A stretch of 27,222 bases of DNA from JBOGHU01 sp050742255 (GCA_050742255.1 JBOGHU010000003.1:1-27222), one strand, 5' to 3'; counted from the first letter of the stretch, positions 1 through 7,855 are shown. Made by a program: numbers and translations. The notes: generated from the letters alone by a model not told the origin.

Positions 1-942
1 CTGGGCGAGGGGGGGACGCTGGCGGCGGTGTGGTCGCGGCGTGGCACGGCGCACCTGCACCGGCGGGCCGACCTGCCCAGCCTGGCTGCCGCCCTGTGGC
101 CGCTCAGCGACGCTGACGCCGCCGCCCGGCTCGGCTGGCAGAGATCCAGGCTGGCCGCAGCGGGGATGCCGGCCCGCGCCGCCCTCGACGTGGTGGCGGA
201 GGCGATGGGCGCGGTCGTGACCAGGCCCATGACCAAGGGCCAGGTCAGCGCGGCGGTGACCGAACGGGTCCCCGAGGGGCTGTCGGGGTGGTGCCACCAG
301 TGTCAGGCCCGCCATGTCTTCGAGCAGCTGTTCCGGCTGGCGGGACTGCCCGCCGGGCTGCAGCTCGAGCCCGGTCGCTCCCCCACCACGTTCGCCCCGA
401 TCGAGGGCTGGCCCGGAGTGCCCCGCCAGCCGGCCGACACCGCGTCGCTGGTCGAGACGTACCTGGCGCTGCTGGGTCCGGCCACCATGGCCCAGGCCGC
501 CGGCTATCTGGGCACCACGCAGGCCGAGGTGCGGCCGGCGTGGCCCGGTGGCCTGGCCGAGGTCCGCGTCGAGGGCCGGTCCGCCTGGGTGCCCGGGGCT
601 GCGCTCCAGGCCCTCCGGGAGGCGCCACCGGCGCGCGTGGTCCGACTGCTCCCGCCGTCGGATCCGTACCTCGAGGCCGGCGACCGTACCCTCCTCGTGC
701 CGGACAAGTCCCACCAGAGGGCGTTGTGGCGCGTGCTCGGCCCGCCCGGCGCGGTGCTGGTGGACGGTGAGATCGCCGGGCTGTGGCGGGCACGGGCGGG
801 GGGCAGAGGCCGCCTGGAGATCACTGTCAGCCCGTTCCGCGCCGTGCCCACCCCCACGCGGGCCGCGGTCGAGGACGAGGCCGGCCGCGTGGCGGCCGTC
901 AGTGGCGCGGCCGCCGTCGACGTCCGCTACCAGGCCGCCTGA
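1..942 (+). CDS. Winged-helix HTH_42 (AlkZ/YcaQ-like) protein, 5' end missing
   Basis: The frame is open to the left window edge, so the gene very probably starts upstream; the first in-window start is the GTG at 28. The visible 304 residues resemble the HTH_42 (DUF1006) family, whose studied members (E. coli AlkZ/YcaQ, Streptomyces AlkZ) are DNA glycosylases that unhook interstrand crosslinks or remove bulky alkyl lesions. Family-like stretches are the W-S-R-R-G-T-A-H-L segment at the start, a central winged-helix portion (L-L-G-P-A-T-M-A-Q-A-A-G) and a C-terminal L-P-P-S-D-P-Y-L segment. The N-terminal QxQ catalytic motif would lie upstream of the window and cannot be checked. The next gene begins 53 nt downstream on the same strand. 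A second, complete member of the family lies at 3140. The family call is fairly safe; glycosylase activity is inferred. Confidence 0.7.
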   Translation: MGEGGTLAAVWSRRGTAHLHRRADLPSLAAALWPLSDADAAARLGWQRSRLAAAGMPARAALDVVAEAMGAVVTRPMTKGQVSAAVTERVPEGLSGWCHQCQARHVFEQLFRLAGLPAGLQLEPGRSPTTFAPIEGWPGVPRQPADTASLVETYLALLGPATMAQAAGYLGTTQAEVRPAWPGGLAEVRVEGRSAWVPGAALQALREAPPARVVRLLPPSDPYLEAGDRTLLVPDKSHQRALWRVLGPPGAVLVDGEIAGLWRARAGGRGRLEITVSPFRAVPTPTRAAVEDEAGRVAAVSGAAAVDVRYQAA

Positions 943-995
943 CTCGCCCAGGTGGCGATGGCCGGATCGGTCCTGTAGTCGCTAGCGTGGCCTTG

Positions 996-1775
996 ATGGA
1001 GGATCGCGACGTCATCGAGGCCTTCGTGAGCTCGGGAGCCCGCCAGGCGTTCGGTCCCAACCTCCACATCGAGGGTGACGCCCTGTTCCTCCACGGCTGG
1101 TGGCACGGCGCCTTCCGCGTCGCCCCCGACACGTTCATCGTGCGCAACGAGGAGCCGCCGGACGACTCCCGGGCCCTCGAGGACGTCGCCGAGAGCCTTG
1201 CCGGCCGGGGCCTGCAGCAGGTGGGCGTCGACCTGCCCTTGATCCAGCCCATCACCTACACGGCCCTGTCCCTCGGAAGCGTCTCGTGGGCGCTGTGGGC
1301 GTCGGGCCTGGCCCGGGGAGAGGAGGCCCTGGCCGCCCGGGCCGCGGTCGAGTCCTACCTCGACGACAGCCAGGTCGAGCCTTCCCCGCCCAACCCGGGA
1401 TTCACCGCCGAGCTGGGCGGCGCCCGGCGCGTGGCCGGCCTGCCCCCCATGCTGATCCTGGCGGTGGGGATCGCCGCCGACACCGCGCACCAGCTCGAGG
1501 CGGCGCTCCCCGACTGTCAGGTCGAGGCCAGGCGCTTGGAGGAGATCGCCCCCGATGTCTGCGGGACGCTCATCCCCGCCCTCGTCCTCGTCGACGCCAC
1601 CGCCAGGATCGGGCGGGAGTTCATCATGGAGCTGCGGGCGGACGCGTGCGGCCGGTTCCTGCCCGTCGTCGCCCTCACCGGCGAGGGCGACGTGCCCCTC
1701 GGGGCGGACGCCGCCCTCGACCCGGCGCAGCCCCCGGGGAGCTGGGTCGAGCCGCTGCGTCGTCTCCTCCCCTGA
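996..1775 (+). CDS. Unrecognised protein with a degenerate receiver-like C-terminal half
   Basis: A 259-residue protein from ATG 996; an in-frame GTG at 987 is an alternative, and neither has a strong Shine-Dalgarno. I do not recognise the N-terminal half (roughly residues 1-145), which is acidic and rich in aromatic residues (L-F-L-H-G-W-W-H-G near residue 30). The last ~110 residues alternate hydrophobic strands and helices like a response-regulator receiver: M-L-I-L-A-V-G, then A-L-V-L-V-D-A with an Asp where the phosphoacceptor would sit, then V-V-A-L-T-G with the usual Thr. The conserved Lys-Pro is absent, replaced by A-A-L-D-P-A-Q-P. The stop lies 10 nt before the Rieske gene, so the two are probably one operon. 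A pseudo-receiver role is an inference from pattern only. Confidence 0.55.
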   Translation: MEDRDVIEAFVSSGARQAFGPNLHIEGDALFLHGWWHGAFRVAPDTFIVRNEEPPDDSRALEDVAESLAGRGLQQVGVDLPLIQPITYTALSLGSVSWALWASGLARGEEALAARAAVESYLDDSQVEPSPPNPGFTAELGGARRVAGLPPMLILAVGIAADTAHQLEAALPDCQVEARRLEEIAPDVCGTLIPALVLVDATARIGREFIMELRADACGRFLPVVALTGEGDVPLGADAALDPAQPPGSWVEPLRRLLP

Positions 1776-1785
1776 GGGGGCCGGC

Positions 1786-2538
1786 GTGAGGCGGTCCTTG
1801 CAGCCCGTGCTGCAGAGCGAGCAGCTCCGGGCCGGCACGCCGGACGATCCGAGCTTCCGGCGCGTGCGCGTCGGCCGGACCGAGGTGCTCCTGGCCCGGC
1901 TGCCGAGCGGCGAGGTCGTCGCCTTCGGCAGCCACTGCCCCCACCAGGGGACCCCGCTCGAGGACGCCACGTTCTGGGACGGGAAGGTCCGGTGCCGCCG
2001 TCACCTCTACCTCTACGACCCCAGCACGGGCGAGAACGTCCTGCCCACCGCCGATACCCGCCCCGAGACCCTCTGGAAGCTCAAGCCCGGCTACCTGCCG
2101 ACCTATCCGGTGGAGGAGCGGGACGGCCGGATATGGGTCGACGACACGCCGAACCCACCCCCGCCAGCCTGGGACCCGAAGAGGGAGGAACGTCCCTCCG
2201 CCCCGGCTCCGGCCGAGCCCCCGGCGGCAGCTCCGCCACCCGGCGGCCCCGTGGAGCACCCCGCCGAGACCGTCGTCACCCGGGTGGGCGAGGAGCTGTC
2301 GCTCGTGCTGCCCACCTCCCCCCGTCCCGGGCACATCTGGCGGGTGGATGCCCAGGCCGCCCTCGTCAGCCCCGTGGCCCAGCGGTTCCAGCCCGGTGAG
2401 CACGCCTGCATCGAGATCCGCCTCGCCGTCCGCGCCCCGGGTGAGACCACGGTGCGCTGCACGTACGCCACCCCGTGGGACTCGATCCCGAAGGAGGTGC
2501 GCACCTTCGTGGTCCACATCGACCCGGCCTCGCCGTAG
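1786..2538 (+). CDS. Rieske [2Fe-2S] protein with C-terminal chagasin-like domain
   Basis: GTG 1786 is chosen because a GAGGGGG ribosome-binding site sits just upstream, overlapping the stop of the previous gene, and because the Rieske fold begins soon after. Residues ~8-115 form a Rieske domain: C51-P-H53 and C70-R-R-H73 give the two-Cys, two-His ligand set for a [2Fe-2S] cluster. A proline/alanine-rich linker follows (~125-155). Residues ~160-250 look like an all-beta domain of the chagasin (MEROPS I42) type: V-G-E-E-L-S-L-V-L-P, then P-R-P-G-H-I-W, then T-Y-A-T-P-W-D near the end. No signal peptide or membrane anchor is visible. Stand-alone Rieske proteins pass electrons to oxygenases or serve in small redox systems; no oxygenase partner is nearby. 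The Rieske part is sure, the C-terminal assignment tentative. Confidence 0.8.
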   Translation: MRRSLQPVLQSEQLRAGTPDDPSFRRVRVGRTEVLLARLPSGEVVAFGSHCPHQGTPLEDATFWDGKVRCRRHLYLYDPSTGENVLPTADTRPETLWKLKPGYLPTYPVEERDGRIWVDDTPNPPPPAWDPKREERPSAPAPAEPPAAAPPPGGPVEHPAETVVTRVGEELSLVLPTSPRPGHIWRVDAQAALVSPVAQRFQPGEHACIEIRLAVRAPGETTVRCTYATPWDSIPKEVRTFVVHIDPASP

Positions 2539-2588
2539 CTACCTCGTCAGCGGCGACCCTGCATCGGCGTGGTGGATGAGGCGCCATC

Positions 2589-3053
2589 TCATTGCGGAAC
2601 CACGAAGGTCGGCTCGACGACGACGTCGGCTCGCAAGCTGTTGGCGATGTAGCACTCGCGGTGGGCGACTCGGATCAGGTGCCGGGCTCGGTCTCCGCTC
2701 ACCGGGACGCCCAAGGTGATGCGGGGTCGCAGCACGATCCGCGTGAGCCGGACCGGGGGATCGTCCTCGGGCATCTCCCCTTCCGCCTCATCTTCGTAGG
2801 CGATCACATCGACCCGAGCCCGCGCCGCGACGGCGAGGAAGGAGAGCAGCTGGCACGAGGCGGCGGCCAGGACGACGAGCTGCTCCGGGTTCAGAAGCGT
2901 CGCGTCACCGCCAAAGGCGGGGTCGGACGAGAGGGTCAGGTGAGCGGTTGCAGGCCTGGCCCCCCCTTGGTGCGTCCGGCTGTGCGCCAGGTACCCGGCG
3001 CCAGTGGAGCCGGCCCAGGAACAGCGCGCGACGTGGCGATGTGTGGACGCCAT
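2589..3053 (-). CDS. OsmC/Ohr-family peroxiredoxin-like protein
   Basis: A 154-residue protein, about the normal length of the OsmC/Ohr family, which reduces organic hydroperoxides with two cysteines in the cytoplasm. It has the family core N-P-E-Q-L-V-V-L-A-A-A-S-C with the first Cys at residue 67, and the second Cys in H-R-E-C-Y-I-A-N-S near residue 135. The A-S-C-Q-L-L-S-F-L variant resembles the OsmC-like subgroup more than classical Ohr. It is convergent with the Rieske gene (51 nt between stops) and divergent from the AlkZ-like gene at 3140, so the 86 nt between 3054 and 3139 should hold both promoters; I see no clear operator there. Start is ATG at 3053. Confidence 0.85.
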   Translation of the reverse strand: MASTHRHVARCSWAGSTGAGYLAHSRTHQGGARPATAHLTLSSDPAFGGDATLLNPEQLVVLAAASCQLLSFLAVAARARVDVIAYEDEAEGEMPEDDPPVRLTRIVLRPRITLGVPVSGDRARHLIRVAHRECYIANSLRADVVVEPTFVVPQ

Positions 3054-3139
3054 GAGCGACGGTCTACCAGGCCGGCCGGAGACGCTGAGGGCGATCGCGG
3101 GAGGGCGGCACGGCGCCGCCCTCTGTCAGGATCGTCCTC

Positions 3140-4258
3140 ATGGCCGCCGACGTCCTGAGCCTCGGGGCGCTGAACCGGGCGACCCTGGAGCGCCAGCTCC
3201 TGCTCCGTCGTTCGACCATGCCCGTGCTCGACGCCGTCGAGCACCTCGTCGGCGTGCAGGCTCAGCTCCCGCTGAACCCGTACCTCGGGCTGTGGTCCCG
3301 ACTCGAGGGGTTCCGGCCTGGCGAGCTCGCCCAGCTGCTCCTCGACCGTCACGTGGTGCGAACCGTCGTGATGCGGGCGACGCTGCACCTCGTCAGCGCA
3401 GCTGACTGCCTCGTGCTGCGTCCGCTCGCCCAACCCGTCCTCGACCGTGAGCTCGCCCGTCACCGTGACCACGGGCCCGCTGTCCGCGATGTCGACCTCA
3501 ACGCGGTCCTGGCCTTCGCCCGGCCGCTGCTCGCCGAGCGACCCCGCACCGGCGCCGAGCTGCGCGCCGCCATGGAGGAGGCCTTCCCCGACGATGACCC
3601 AGCCGCCCTCGCCCACGTCTGTCGCAACCGGCTGGCCCTGGTCCAGGTGCCGCCCCGAGGGGTGTGGGGACACTCGGGACAGGTCGCGTCCACCACCGCT
3701 GAGTCGTGGCTGGGCCAGCCGCTGGCTACCCACCCCTCGATCGACGACGCCGTCCTGCGCTACCTGGCCGCCTTCGGCCCGGCGACGGTGGCCGACGTGG
3801 CCCGCTGGTCGGGCCTGACCGGGCTGGGTGAGGTGGTCGACCGGCTCCGGCCCCGCCTGCGCACCTTCCGGGACGAACGCGGCCGGGAGCTGGTCGATCT
3901 CCCCGACGCCCCCCGGCCTGACCCCGACACGCCGGCGCCGCCCCGCTTCCTCCCCGAGTACGACAACGTGCTGCTCTCGCACGCTGACCGTGCCCGCTTG
4001 GTCGCCGACCGGCACCGCCGGCGCATCCTCGCCGACGCCCGAGGGGCCCAAGGCTCCGTGCTCCACGACGGCTCCCTCCGCGGCACCTGGTCGATCAAGT
4101 GCGACCGGACGGCCGCACGCGCCACGCTGGTGGTCAACCACACCGGGCGCCTGACCAGGCCCGCAACCGAGGCGCTGACTGACGAGGGCCGCCAGCTCCT
4201 GCGGTTCCTCGCCGCCGACGCCGACGCCCACGACGTGCGCTTCGTCGCCCTCGACTGA
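3140..4258 (+). CDS. Winged-helix HTH_42 (AlkZ/AlkX-like) DNA-binding protein
   Basis: A complete 372-residue member of the HTH_42 family. Residues 38-42 read G-V-Q-A-Q, matching the QxQ motif that is catalytic in E. coli AlkZ. V-M-R-A-T-L-H-L-V near residue 77 corresponds to the conserved R-G-T-x-H region, a winged-helix segment lies near residues 195-225 (F-G-P-A-T-V-A-D-V-A-R-W-S-G), and P-E-Y-D-N-V-L-L-S-H-A-D-R near residue 275 is a family signature. Actinobacterial relatives are often annotated only as winged-helix DNA-binding domain proteins. With both glutamines in place, a DNA glycosylase role in alkylation or crosslink repair is reasonable but inferred. Start is the ATG 3140; the next gene is convergent. 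Confidence 0.8.
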   Translation: MAADVLSLGALNRATLERQLLLRRSTMPVLDAVEHLVGVQAQLPLNPYLGLWSRLEGFRPGELAQLLLDRHVVRTVVMRATLHLVSAADCLVLRPLAQPVLDRELARHRDHGPAVRDVDLNAVLAFARPLLAERPRTGAELRAAMEEAFPDDDPAALAHVCRNRLALVQVPPRGVWGHSGQVASTTAESWLGQPLATHPSIDDAVLRYLAAFGPATVADVARWSGLTGLGEVVDRLRPRLRTFRDERGRELVDLPDAPRPDPDTPAPPRFLPEYDNVLLSHADRARLVADRHRRRILADARGAQGSVLHDGSLRGTWSIKCDRTAARATLVVNHTGRLTRPATEALTDEGRQLLRFLAADADAHDVRFVALD

Positions 4259-4417
4259 CCGGAAAATCAGGCTCTTGTGCCCTATCCGTGGGTGCATCAG
4301 GCAGCGGGCTTCCACGTCTTCCCCTCTTGAGAGCATGGGTCAGCGGGTGGGGAACTTCAGTGATCGAGAGGTGTAGGCCCGGGCCAGCGGCGTGCGACCG
4401 CTACAAACCACGGGCCG

Positions 4418-4933
4418 TCACGCGGAAGCGACGCTCCGCTCCTTCATGACATCAGTGTCGTCGCGTCGCCGGGCATCACGGATCGCCACGGCCCAGGCCA
4501 CCAGCAGCAGCGCGGTCAACACGGTGGCGAGCAGGGCCGCCAGGCCACCGAGCAACGGCGTCTCGACGTCGAACAGGTTGTGCATGTACTCCCGATCCAC
4601 GGTGTACAGCGGCGCACGGGTGCTGAGGTTGTTGGCCCACGTCCCGTAGATCTGCTGGGGCGGCTCGATCAGCGAGTGAGCGAGCAGCGTGAAGAGGGAG
4701 ACGAGCCCCAGTCCCGCGACCCGCACCCAGTGCCGCCGCCGGGCCAGGAGGACCAGCACCAGCACCGGGTAGATGAGCAGGGTGAAGGTGAAGGGGCCCA
4801 CGTCCGGCCTGAACGGCCAGCTGCTGTGATCGGCGCGCCCCACGTGGTCTGCGTGGTGCAGCAGGCCCAGCGGGATGGCGGCCAGAACGAGCTTCTGCAC
4901 CAGGTCAAGCCGGCTCAGCGTCGACGATGTCAT
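4418..4933 (-). CDS. Small integral membrane protein paired with PadR
   Basis: 171 residues with about four hydrophobic segments: residues ~10-27 (L-V-Q-K-L-V-L-A-A-I-P-L-G), ~48-66 (F-T-F-T-L-L-I-Y-P-V-L-V-L), ~74-92 and ~135-158, and a charged cytosolic tail. His-rich loop H-H-A-D-H-V near residue 25. I do not recognise a named family. The ATG at 4933 overlaps the PadR stop by 4 nt (ATGA), so the two are translated as a unit. PadR repressors commonly control an adjacent membrane protein or transporter, so this is the likely regulatory target. In-frame sequence extends upstream to 4975 but the ATGA overlap decides the start. Confidence 0.75.
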   Translation of the reverse strand: MTSSTLSRLDLVQKLVLAAIPLGLLHHADHVGRADHSSWPFRPDVGPFTFTLLIYPVLVLVLLARRRHWVRVAGLGLVSLFTLLAHSLIEPPQQIYGTWANNLSTRAPLYTVDREYMHNLFDVETPLLGGLAALLATVLTALLLVAWAVAIRDARRRDDTDVMKERSVASA

Positions 4934-5491
4934 GGCCGCTCCTCGGGGAGCATGGCCTCGATCTCGTGGGTCCATGCCAGCCTCGCCTCCGCGGTCCTCA
5001 GCCCGTGCAGGGCGGTCAGTCGCCCCGCAAGCGCCTCCGGGGTGGCGATTGCCTCGAGCTTGTCCGTGATCGCCTGGAAGTCGTCGCGCTGCGACTCAAT
5101 GATGCGGCGGTAGTCCTCGAGGAGCGAGCGGACTTGGCCCGAGTGCATCCGGTAGGCGAAGAAGAGTCTGAGCAGAGCACCGCTGCGGAAACTGCTCTTG
5201 GCTGGGGCCGGTCTAGCCAGCCATTCGGTCAGAGCCTGCTCTCCGGCGGCGGTGGTCTCGTAGGTCCACTTGCGTGGTGATCGGTCCTGATCTACCCGGG
5301 TGGCGGCCACCCACCCGAGATCGACGAGCCTCCCCAGATCTCGGTACAGCAGCGTTTGCGAGGTCGGCCAGAAGTATGTCAGGCGAACGAGCGGGCAGCC
5401 ACCGCGGTGAGCTCGTAGCCGGAGCTGCCGGGGAGCTTGTCGACCAAGCCGAGAACGGCGTAAGTGCTCTCCGGGTGGTCAGCAGCGTCAC
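4930..5491 (-). pseudogene. PadR-family transcriptional regulator with two frame breaks
   Basis: Read across frames, the minus strand encodes a whole PadR regulator. It starts at GTG 5491 (M-T-L-L-T-T), continues in another frame as S-T-Y-A-V-L-G-L-V-D-K-L-P-G-S-S-G-Y-E-L (the winged-helix start), and again shifts before Y-F-W-P-T-S-Q-T-L-L-Y-R-D-L-G-R-L (recognition helix and wing). The last 126 residues, open from 5310, cover the wing end and the C-terminal helical dimerisation domain. One missing C near 5472 (in ACCACCCGG) and one near 5376 (in GCCTGA) would restore the frame. Both are at short C runs, so either sequencing error or recent inactivation is possible. The stop overlaps the membrane protein start (ATGA). 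The family call is secure; whether it is functional is not. Confidence 0.75.
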
Positions 5492-5530
5492 TCCCCCAGT
5501 CCGGCGCTGTCGGGCCGGGGGAGTGACGCT
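5484..5530. repeat. 14-bp perfect inverted repeat over the PadR start
   Basis: AGCGTCACTCCCCC (5484-5497) is the exact reverse complement of GGGGGAGTGACGCT (5517-5530), with 19 nt between. The proposed PadR start codon (minus strand, 5491-5489) lies inside one arm. In RNA from the minus strand the start codon would be sequestered; in DNA it could be a regulator binding site. No T-run follows either arm, so it is not a typical terminator. Confidence 0.6.
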
Positions 5531-5792
5531 CTGCACCCGCAACGGTGACGACTTCCTGCCATCGATAACCTCATCCAAGATCGCGGTCGATCCGGTCGAC
5601 GCCAGTTCGTGCAAGACCGCAGCCGTACCGAGGGCGTCGGAGAGATCGTGAGGCGCGCCCACCTCACGGTAGAGGCCCTCCGGTGGCAGAACCGCATCGG
5701 GGACGCGCACCGCGAGCGAGCTGCGGGCCGGCCGGCGTGCCCCGGCCCCAGACGCCAGCACCGGCGCGGGGAGAGCGCGCGAGGATTGTCAG
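5531..5792. other. Region upstream of the TPR gene, possible unassigned minus-strand coding
   Basis: No recognisable gene lies here. The minus strand has an open frame from about 5761 whose stretch L-P-P-E-G-L-Y-R-E-V-G and D-L-S-D-A-L-G-T-A-A-V-L looks protein-like and runs in the same frame into the PadR GTG start. I cannot assign it to a family. It could be an N-terminal extension of the PadR frame, a small gene, or chance. The plus strand must contain the promoter of the TPR gene at 5793. Confidence 0.25.
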
Positions 5793-7745
5793 GTGGCCAC
5801 GGCCGGCGATGACGCCGTTCGGCATGCGGAGCTGGCGGGCGAGGCCGTGAAGGCGTCCGACGTCGATGCCGCGGCGGCGCACCTGTCCGCCGCCATCCGA
5901 GGGTTCACTGCGGCGGGCGACCGGCGCCGAGCCGCTCTGGCCTGCGCCCGGCTGGGCGACCTGTTCGCCCACGCCATGGGCAACCTGACCGCGGCCCGTA
6001 CCTGGTTCCGGCGGGCGACCCGTCTGGTCGAGGACGAGCCACCGTGCATCGAGCAGGGCTGGGTGGCGGTGGCGGCGCTGGGCTGCGACGTCGACGACCC
6101 GGCCGTGCTGCTCGCCCGCGCCGAGCTCGCCCTCGACCGGGCCCGGCGCTTCGGCGACGTGAACCTCGAGACCAAGGCCCTGGCCGACGCCGGCCTGGCC
6201 CACGTGCAGGCCGGGCGTATGGCCGAGGGCATGGCGCTTCTGGACGAGGCCATGGCCCTGGCCTGCGGGCCGGCCGACGACGTCGAGGCTGCCGGGAAGT
6301 CCGTCTGCTCGTTCCTCACTGCGTGCTACTTCGCCGCCGACTTCGATAGGGCCGGTTCGTGGGCCGACGCCCTCCGCCGTCACGGGCTGATAGGCAAGGC
6401 CCCGGGTCCCCCGGTGCTCCTCGGCAACCATTGCGACAGCGTCCACGCGACGGCGCTGTGCGAGTTGGGCCGGTGGGGTGAGGCCGAGGCGATGTTGACT
6501 CGCGCCATCGAAGAGCTCGAGGACAGCATGCACATGCCCAGCTGGCATCCCGTGATCGCCCTGGCCGAGCTCCGCATCCGGCAGGGCCGCCTGGCCGAGG
6601 CGGAGATGCTGCTGCTGGGCAAGGACGGGCACCTCCAGGCGCTGCTCCCCGCCGCCCGTCTCCACCTCGTTCGCGGCGACCACGACCTCGCTCGGGCCAC
6701 GGCGGTGCGGGGCCTGCGGGCCATCGGCGGCGACCGCTTGCGGGCGGCGGAGCTCCTCGCCGTGCTGGTGGACGTCGAACTGGGCGTCGGCGACCTCGAC
6801 GCCGCGGCGGCCGCCTGCGACGATCTCGTCGCCCGCGCCGACCGGCTCGACGTCCCAGGGCTCCAGGCCAGGGTCGCCGCGGTGCGCGCCCGCGTGCTGG
6901 CCGCCACCGGGGACACCCCCGCCGCCATGGCGACGGTGGAGACCGCGCTCGACCATATCCCGGCCAGCGGTGTGCCGTTGCTTCGAGCCACCCTCCTCCT
7001 CGACCTCGTGCGGCTCCACGACCAAGCGGGCAACCGGGCGGCGGCCAAGGTGGAGGCGGGCAGGGCGGCAGCGGCGCTGGCCGGGCTCGACGTGGTGCTG
7101 CCGAAGGGCTCCCTCGCCCTCCTCGACCGCTTCGGTGTGGCCGCCCCGAAGACGGGCAACCGCACCGCTCGGCACACGGCAACCCTCAGCCGGGACGACC
7201 GCCGCTGGGTGGTGGCCTGCGGCGACACCCGGGTACGGCTCAGCGACACCAAGGGGCTGCGCTACCTCGCCGAGCTCCTGGGCAGCCCCGGTGTCGAACG
7301 GCACGCCCTCGACCTGGTCGACCGGGTGGAAGGCGTGGCGTTCGGCGAGCCGGGTCTCGACCGGCGTCACTTGGGGGACGCCGGCGAGCTGGTCGACGCC
7401 CGAGCCCGGACCGCCTACCGCCACCGGATCGAGGCGCTGCGGGCGGAGATCGACGACGCCCTCGAGACGGGCGCCGAGGAGCACGCCGGGGTCCTCCAGG
7501 CCGAGCTCGACCAGCTGGTGGGCCAGCTGGCCCAGGCGTTCGGGTTGGGCGGGCGGAGCCGCCGGGCCTCGTCGGCGGCCGAGCGGGCACGCCTCAACGT
7601 CACGAGGGCGCTGCGGGCGGCGACGGCCAAGCTGAGCGAGGCGCTGCCCGAGGCGGGGACGGTTCTCGATCGCCGGCTCCGCACCGGCCTCTACTGCGCC
7701 TACGAGCCCGACGAGGGCGACGTTCGCTGGGTCGTTCAGCCCTGA
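5793..7745 (+). CDS. TPR-repeat protein with C-terminal regulatory-ATPase-type domain
   Basis: 650 residues from GTG 5793. Residues ~1-440 are helical hairpin repeats of TPR type (A-G-D-R-R-R-A-A-L-A-C-A-R-L-G-D-L-F; E-L-G-R-W-G-E-A-E-A-M-L-T-R-A; R-Q-G-R-L-A-E-A-E-M-L-L). Residues ~465-650 form a separate domain beginning R-R-W-V-V-A-C-G, with D-T-K-G-L-R-Y-L-A-E-L-L near residue 485, D-A-G-E-L-V-D-A-R-A-R-T-A-Y-R near 530, a coiled-coil-like helix, and A-A-E-R-A-R-L-N-V-T-R-A-L near 600. I know this tail from the C-termini of large AAA/adenylate-cyclase-like regulators in Actinobacteria; here there is no ATPase, cyclase or LuxR domain. A scaffold or regulatory role is likely but the partner is unknown. 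No signal peptide or membrane segment. Confidence 0.75.
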   Translation: MATAGDDAVRHAELAGEAVKASDVDAAAAHLSAAIRGFTAAGDRRRAALACARLGDLFAHAMGNLTAARTWFRRATRLVEDEPPCIEQGWVAVAALGCDVDDPAVLLARAELALDRARRFGDVNLETKALADAGLAHVQAGRMAEGMALLDEAMALACGPADDVEAAGKSVCSFLTACYFAADFDRAGSWADALRRHGLIGKAPGPPVLLGNHCDSVHATALCELGRWGEAEAMLTRAIEELEDSMHMPSWHPVIALAELRIRQGRLAEAEMLLLGKDGHLQALLPAARLHLVRGDHDLARATAVRGLRAIGGDRLRAAELLAVLVDVELGVGDLDAAAAACDDLVARADRLDVPGLQARVAAVRARVLAATGDTPAAMATVETALDHIPASGVPLLRATLLLDLVRLHDQAGNRAAAKVEAGRAAAALAGLDVVLPKGSLALLDRFGVAAPKTGNRTARHTATLSRDDRRWVVACGDTRVRLSDTKGLRYLAELLGSPGVERHALDLVDRVEGVAFGEPGLDRRHLGDAGELVDARARTAYRHRIEALRAEIDDALETGAEEHAGVLQAELDQLVGQLAQAFGLGGRSRRASSAAERARLNVTRALRAATAKLSEALPEAGTVLDRRLRTGLYCAYEPDEGDVRWVVQP

Positions 7746-7816
7746 CTGAACGGGGTCTGCCCCGACTGAACGCCATGGGAGTGGAACCGACTCCACGACC
7801 AGGAGGTGCATCGGCA
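7746..7816 (+). promoter_or_regulatory. Leader region with two short hairpins and a strong SD
   Basis: Just after the TPR stop are CGGGG-TCTG-CCCCG (7751-7764), flanked by direct repeats GACTGAAC (7744-7751 and 7764-7771), and a second 5-bp stem GGAGT/ACTCC (7778-7782 with 7790-7794). They are followed by AGGAGGTG (7801-7808), a near-perfect Shine-Dalgarno serving the ATG at 7817. The arrangement suggests an RNA leader acting on the downstream metallo-hydrolase; a simple intergenic hairpin is the alternative. Confidence 0.4.
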
Positions 7817-7855
7817 ATGACCCCGACCCGTGACGCAGTGAGGGGAGCCCTGTGA
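7817..7855 (+). CDS. 12-codon leader frame before the MBL gene
   Basis: ATG 7817 opens a frame M-T-P-T-R-D-A-V-R-G-A-L and stops at TGA 7853-7855. It has the best ribosome-binding site in the vicinity (AGGAGG 7801-7806, 10 nt upstream). Its stop overlaps the ATG of the metallo-hydrolase by one base (TGATG), the classic geometry of translational coupling. The GAGGGGA inside its last codons can also serve the downstream ATG directly. There is no run of a single amino acid codon that would point to a specific attenuation signal. Translation is inferred from position only. Confidence 0.4.
   Translation: MTPTRDAVRGAL

Noticed and set aside
2936..4336. 466-codon minus-strand open frame
   Set aside because: Antisense to the AlkZ-like gene, which has clear family motifs; composition is typical of a shadow frame.
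5664..7817. 717-codon minus-strand open frame
   Set aside because: It lies antisense to the TPR gene, is rich in Gly/Arg/Pro/His and has no domain; it is a GC-driven shadow.
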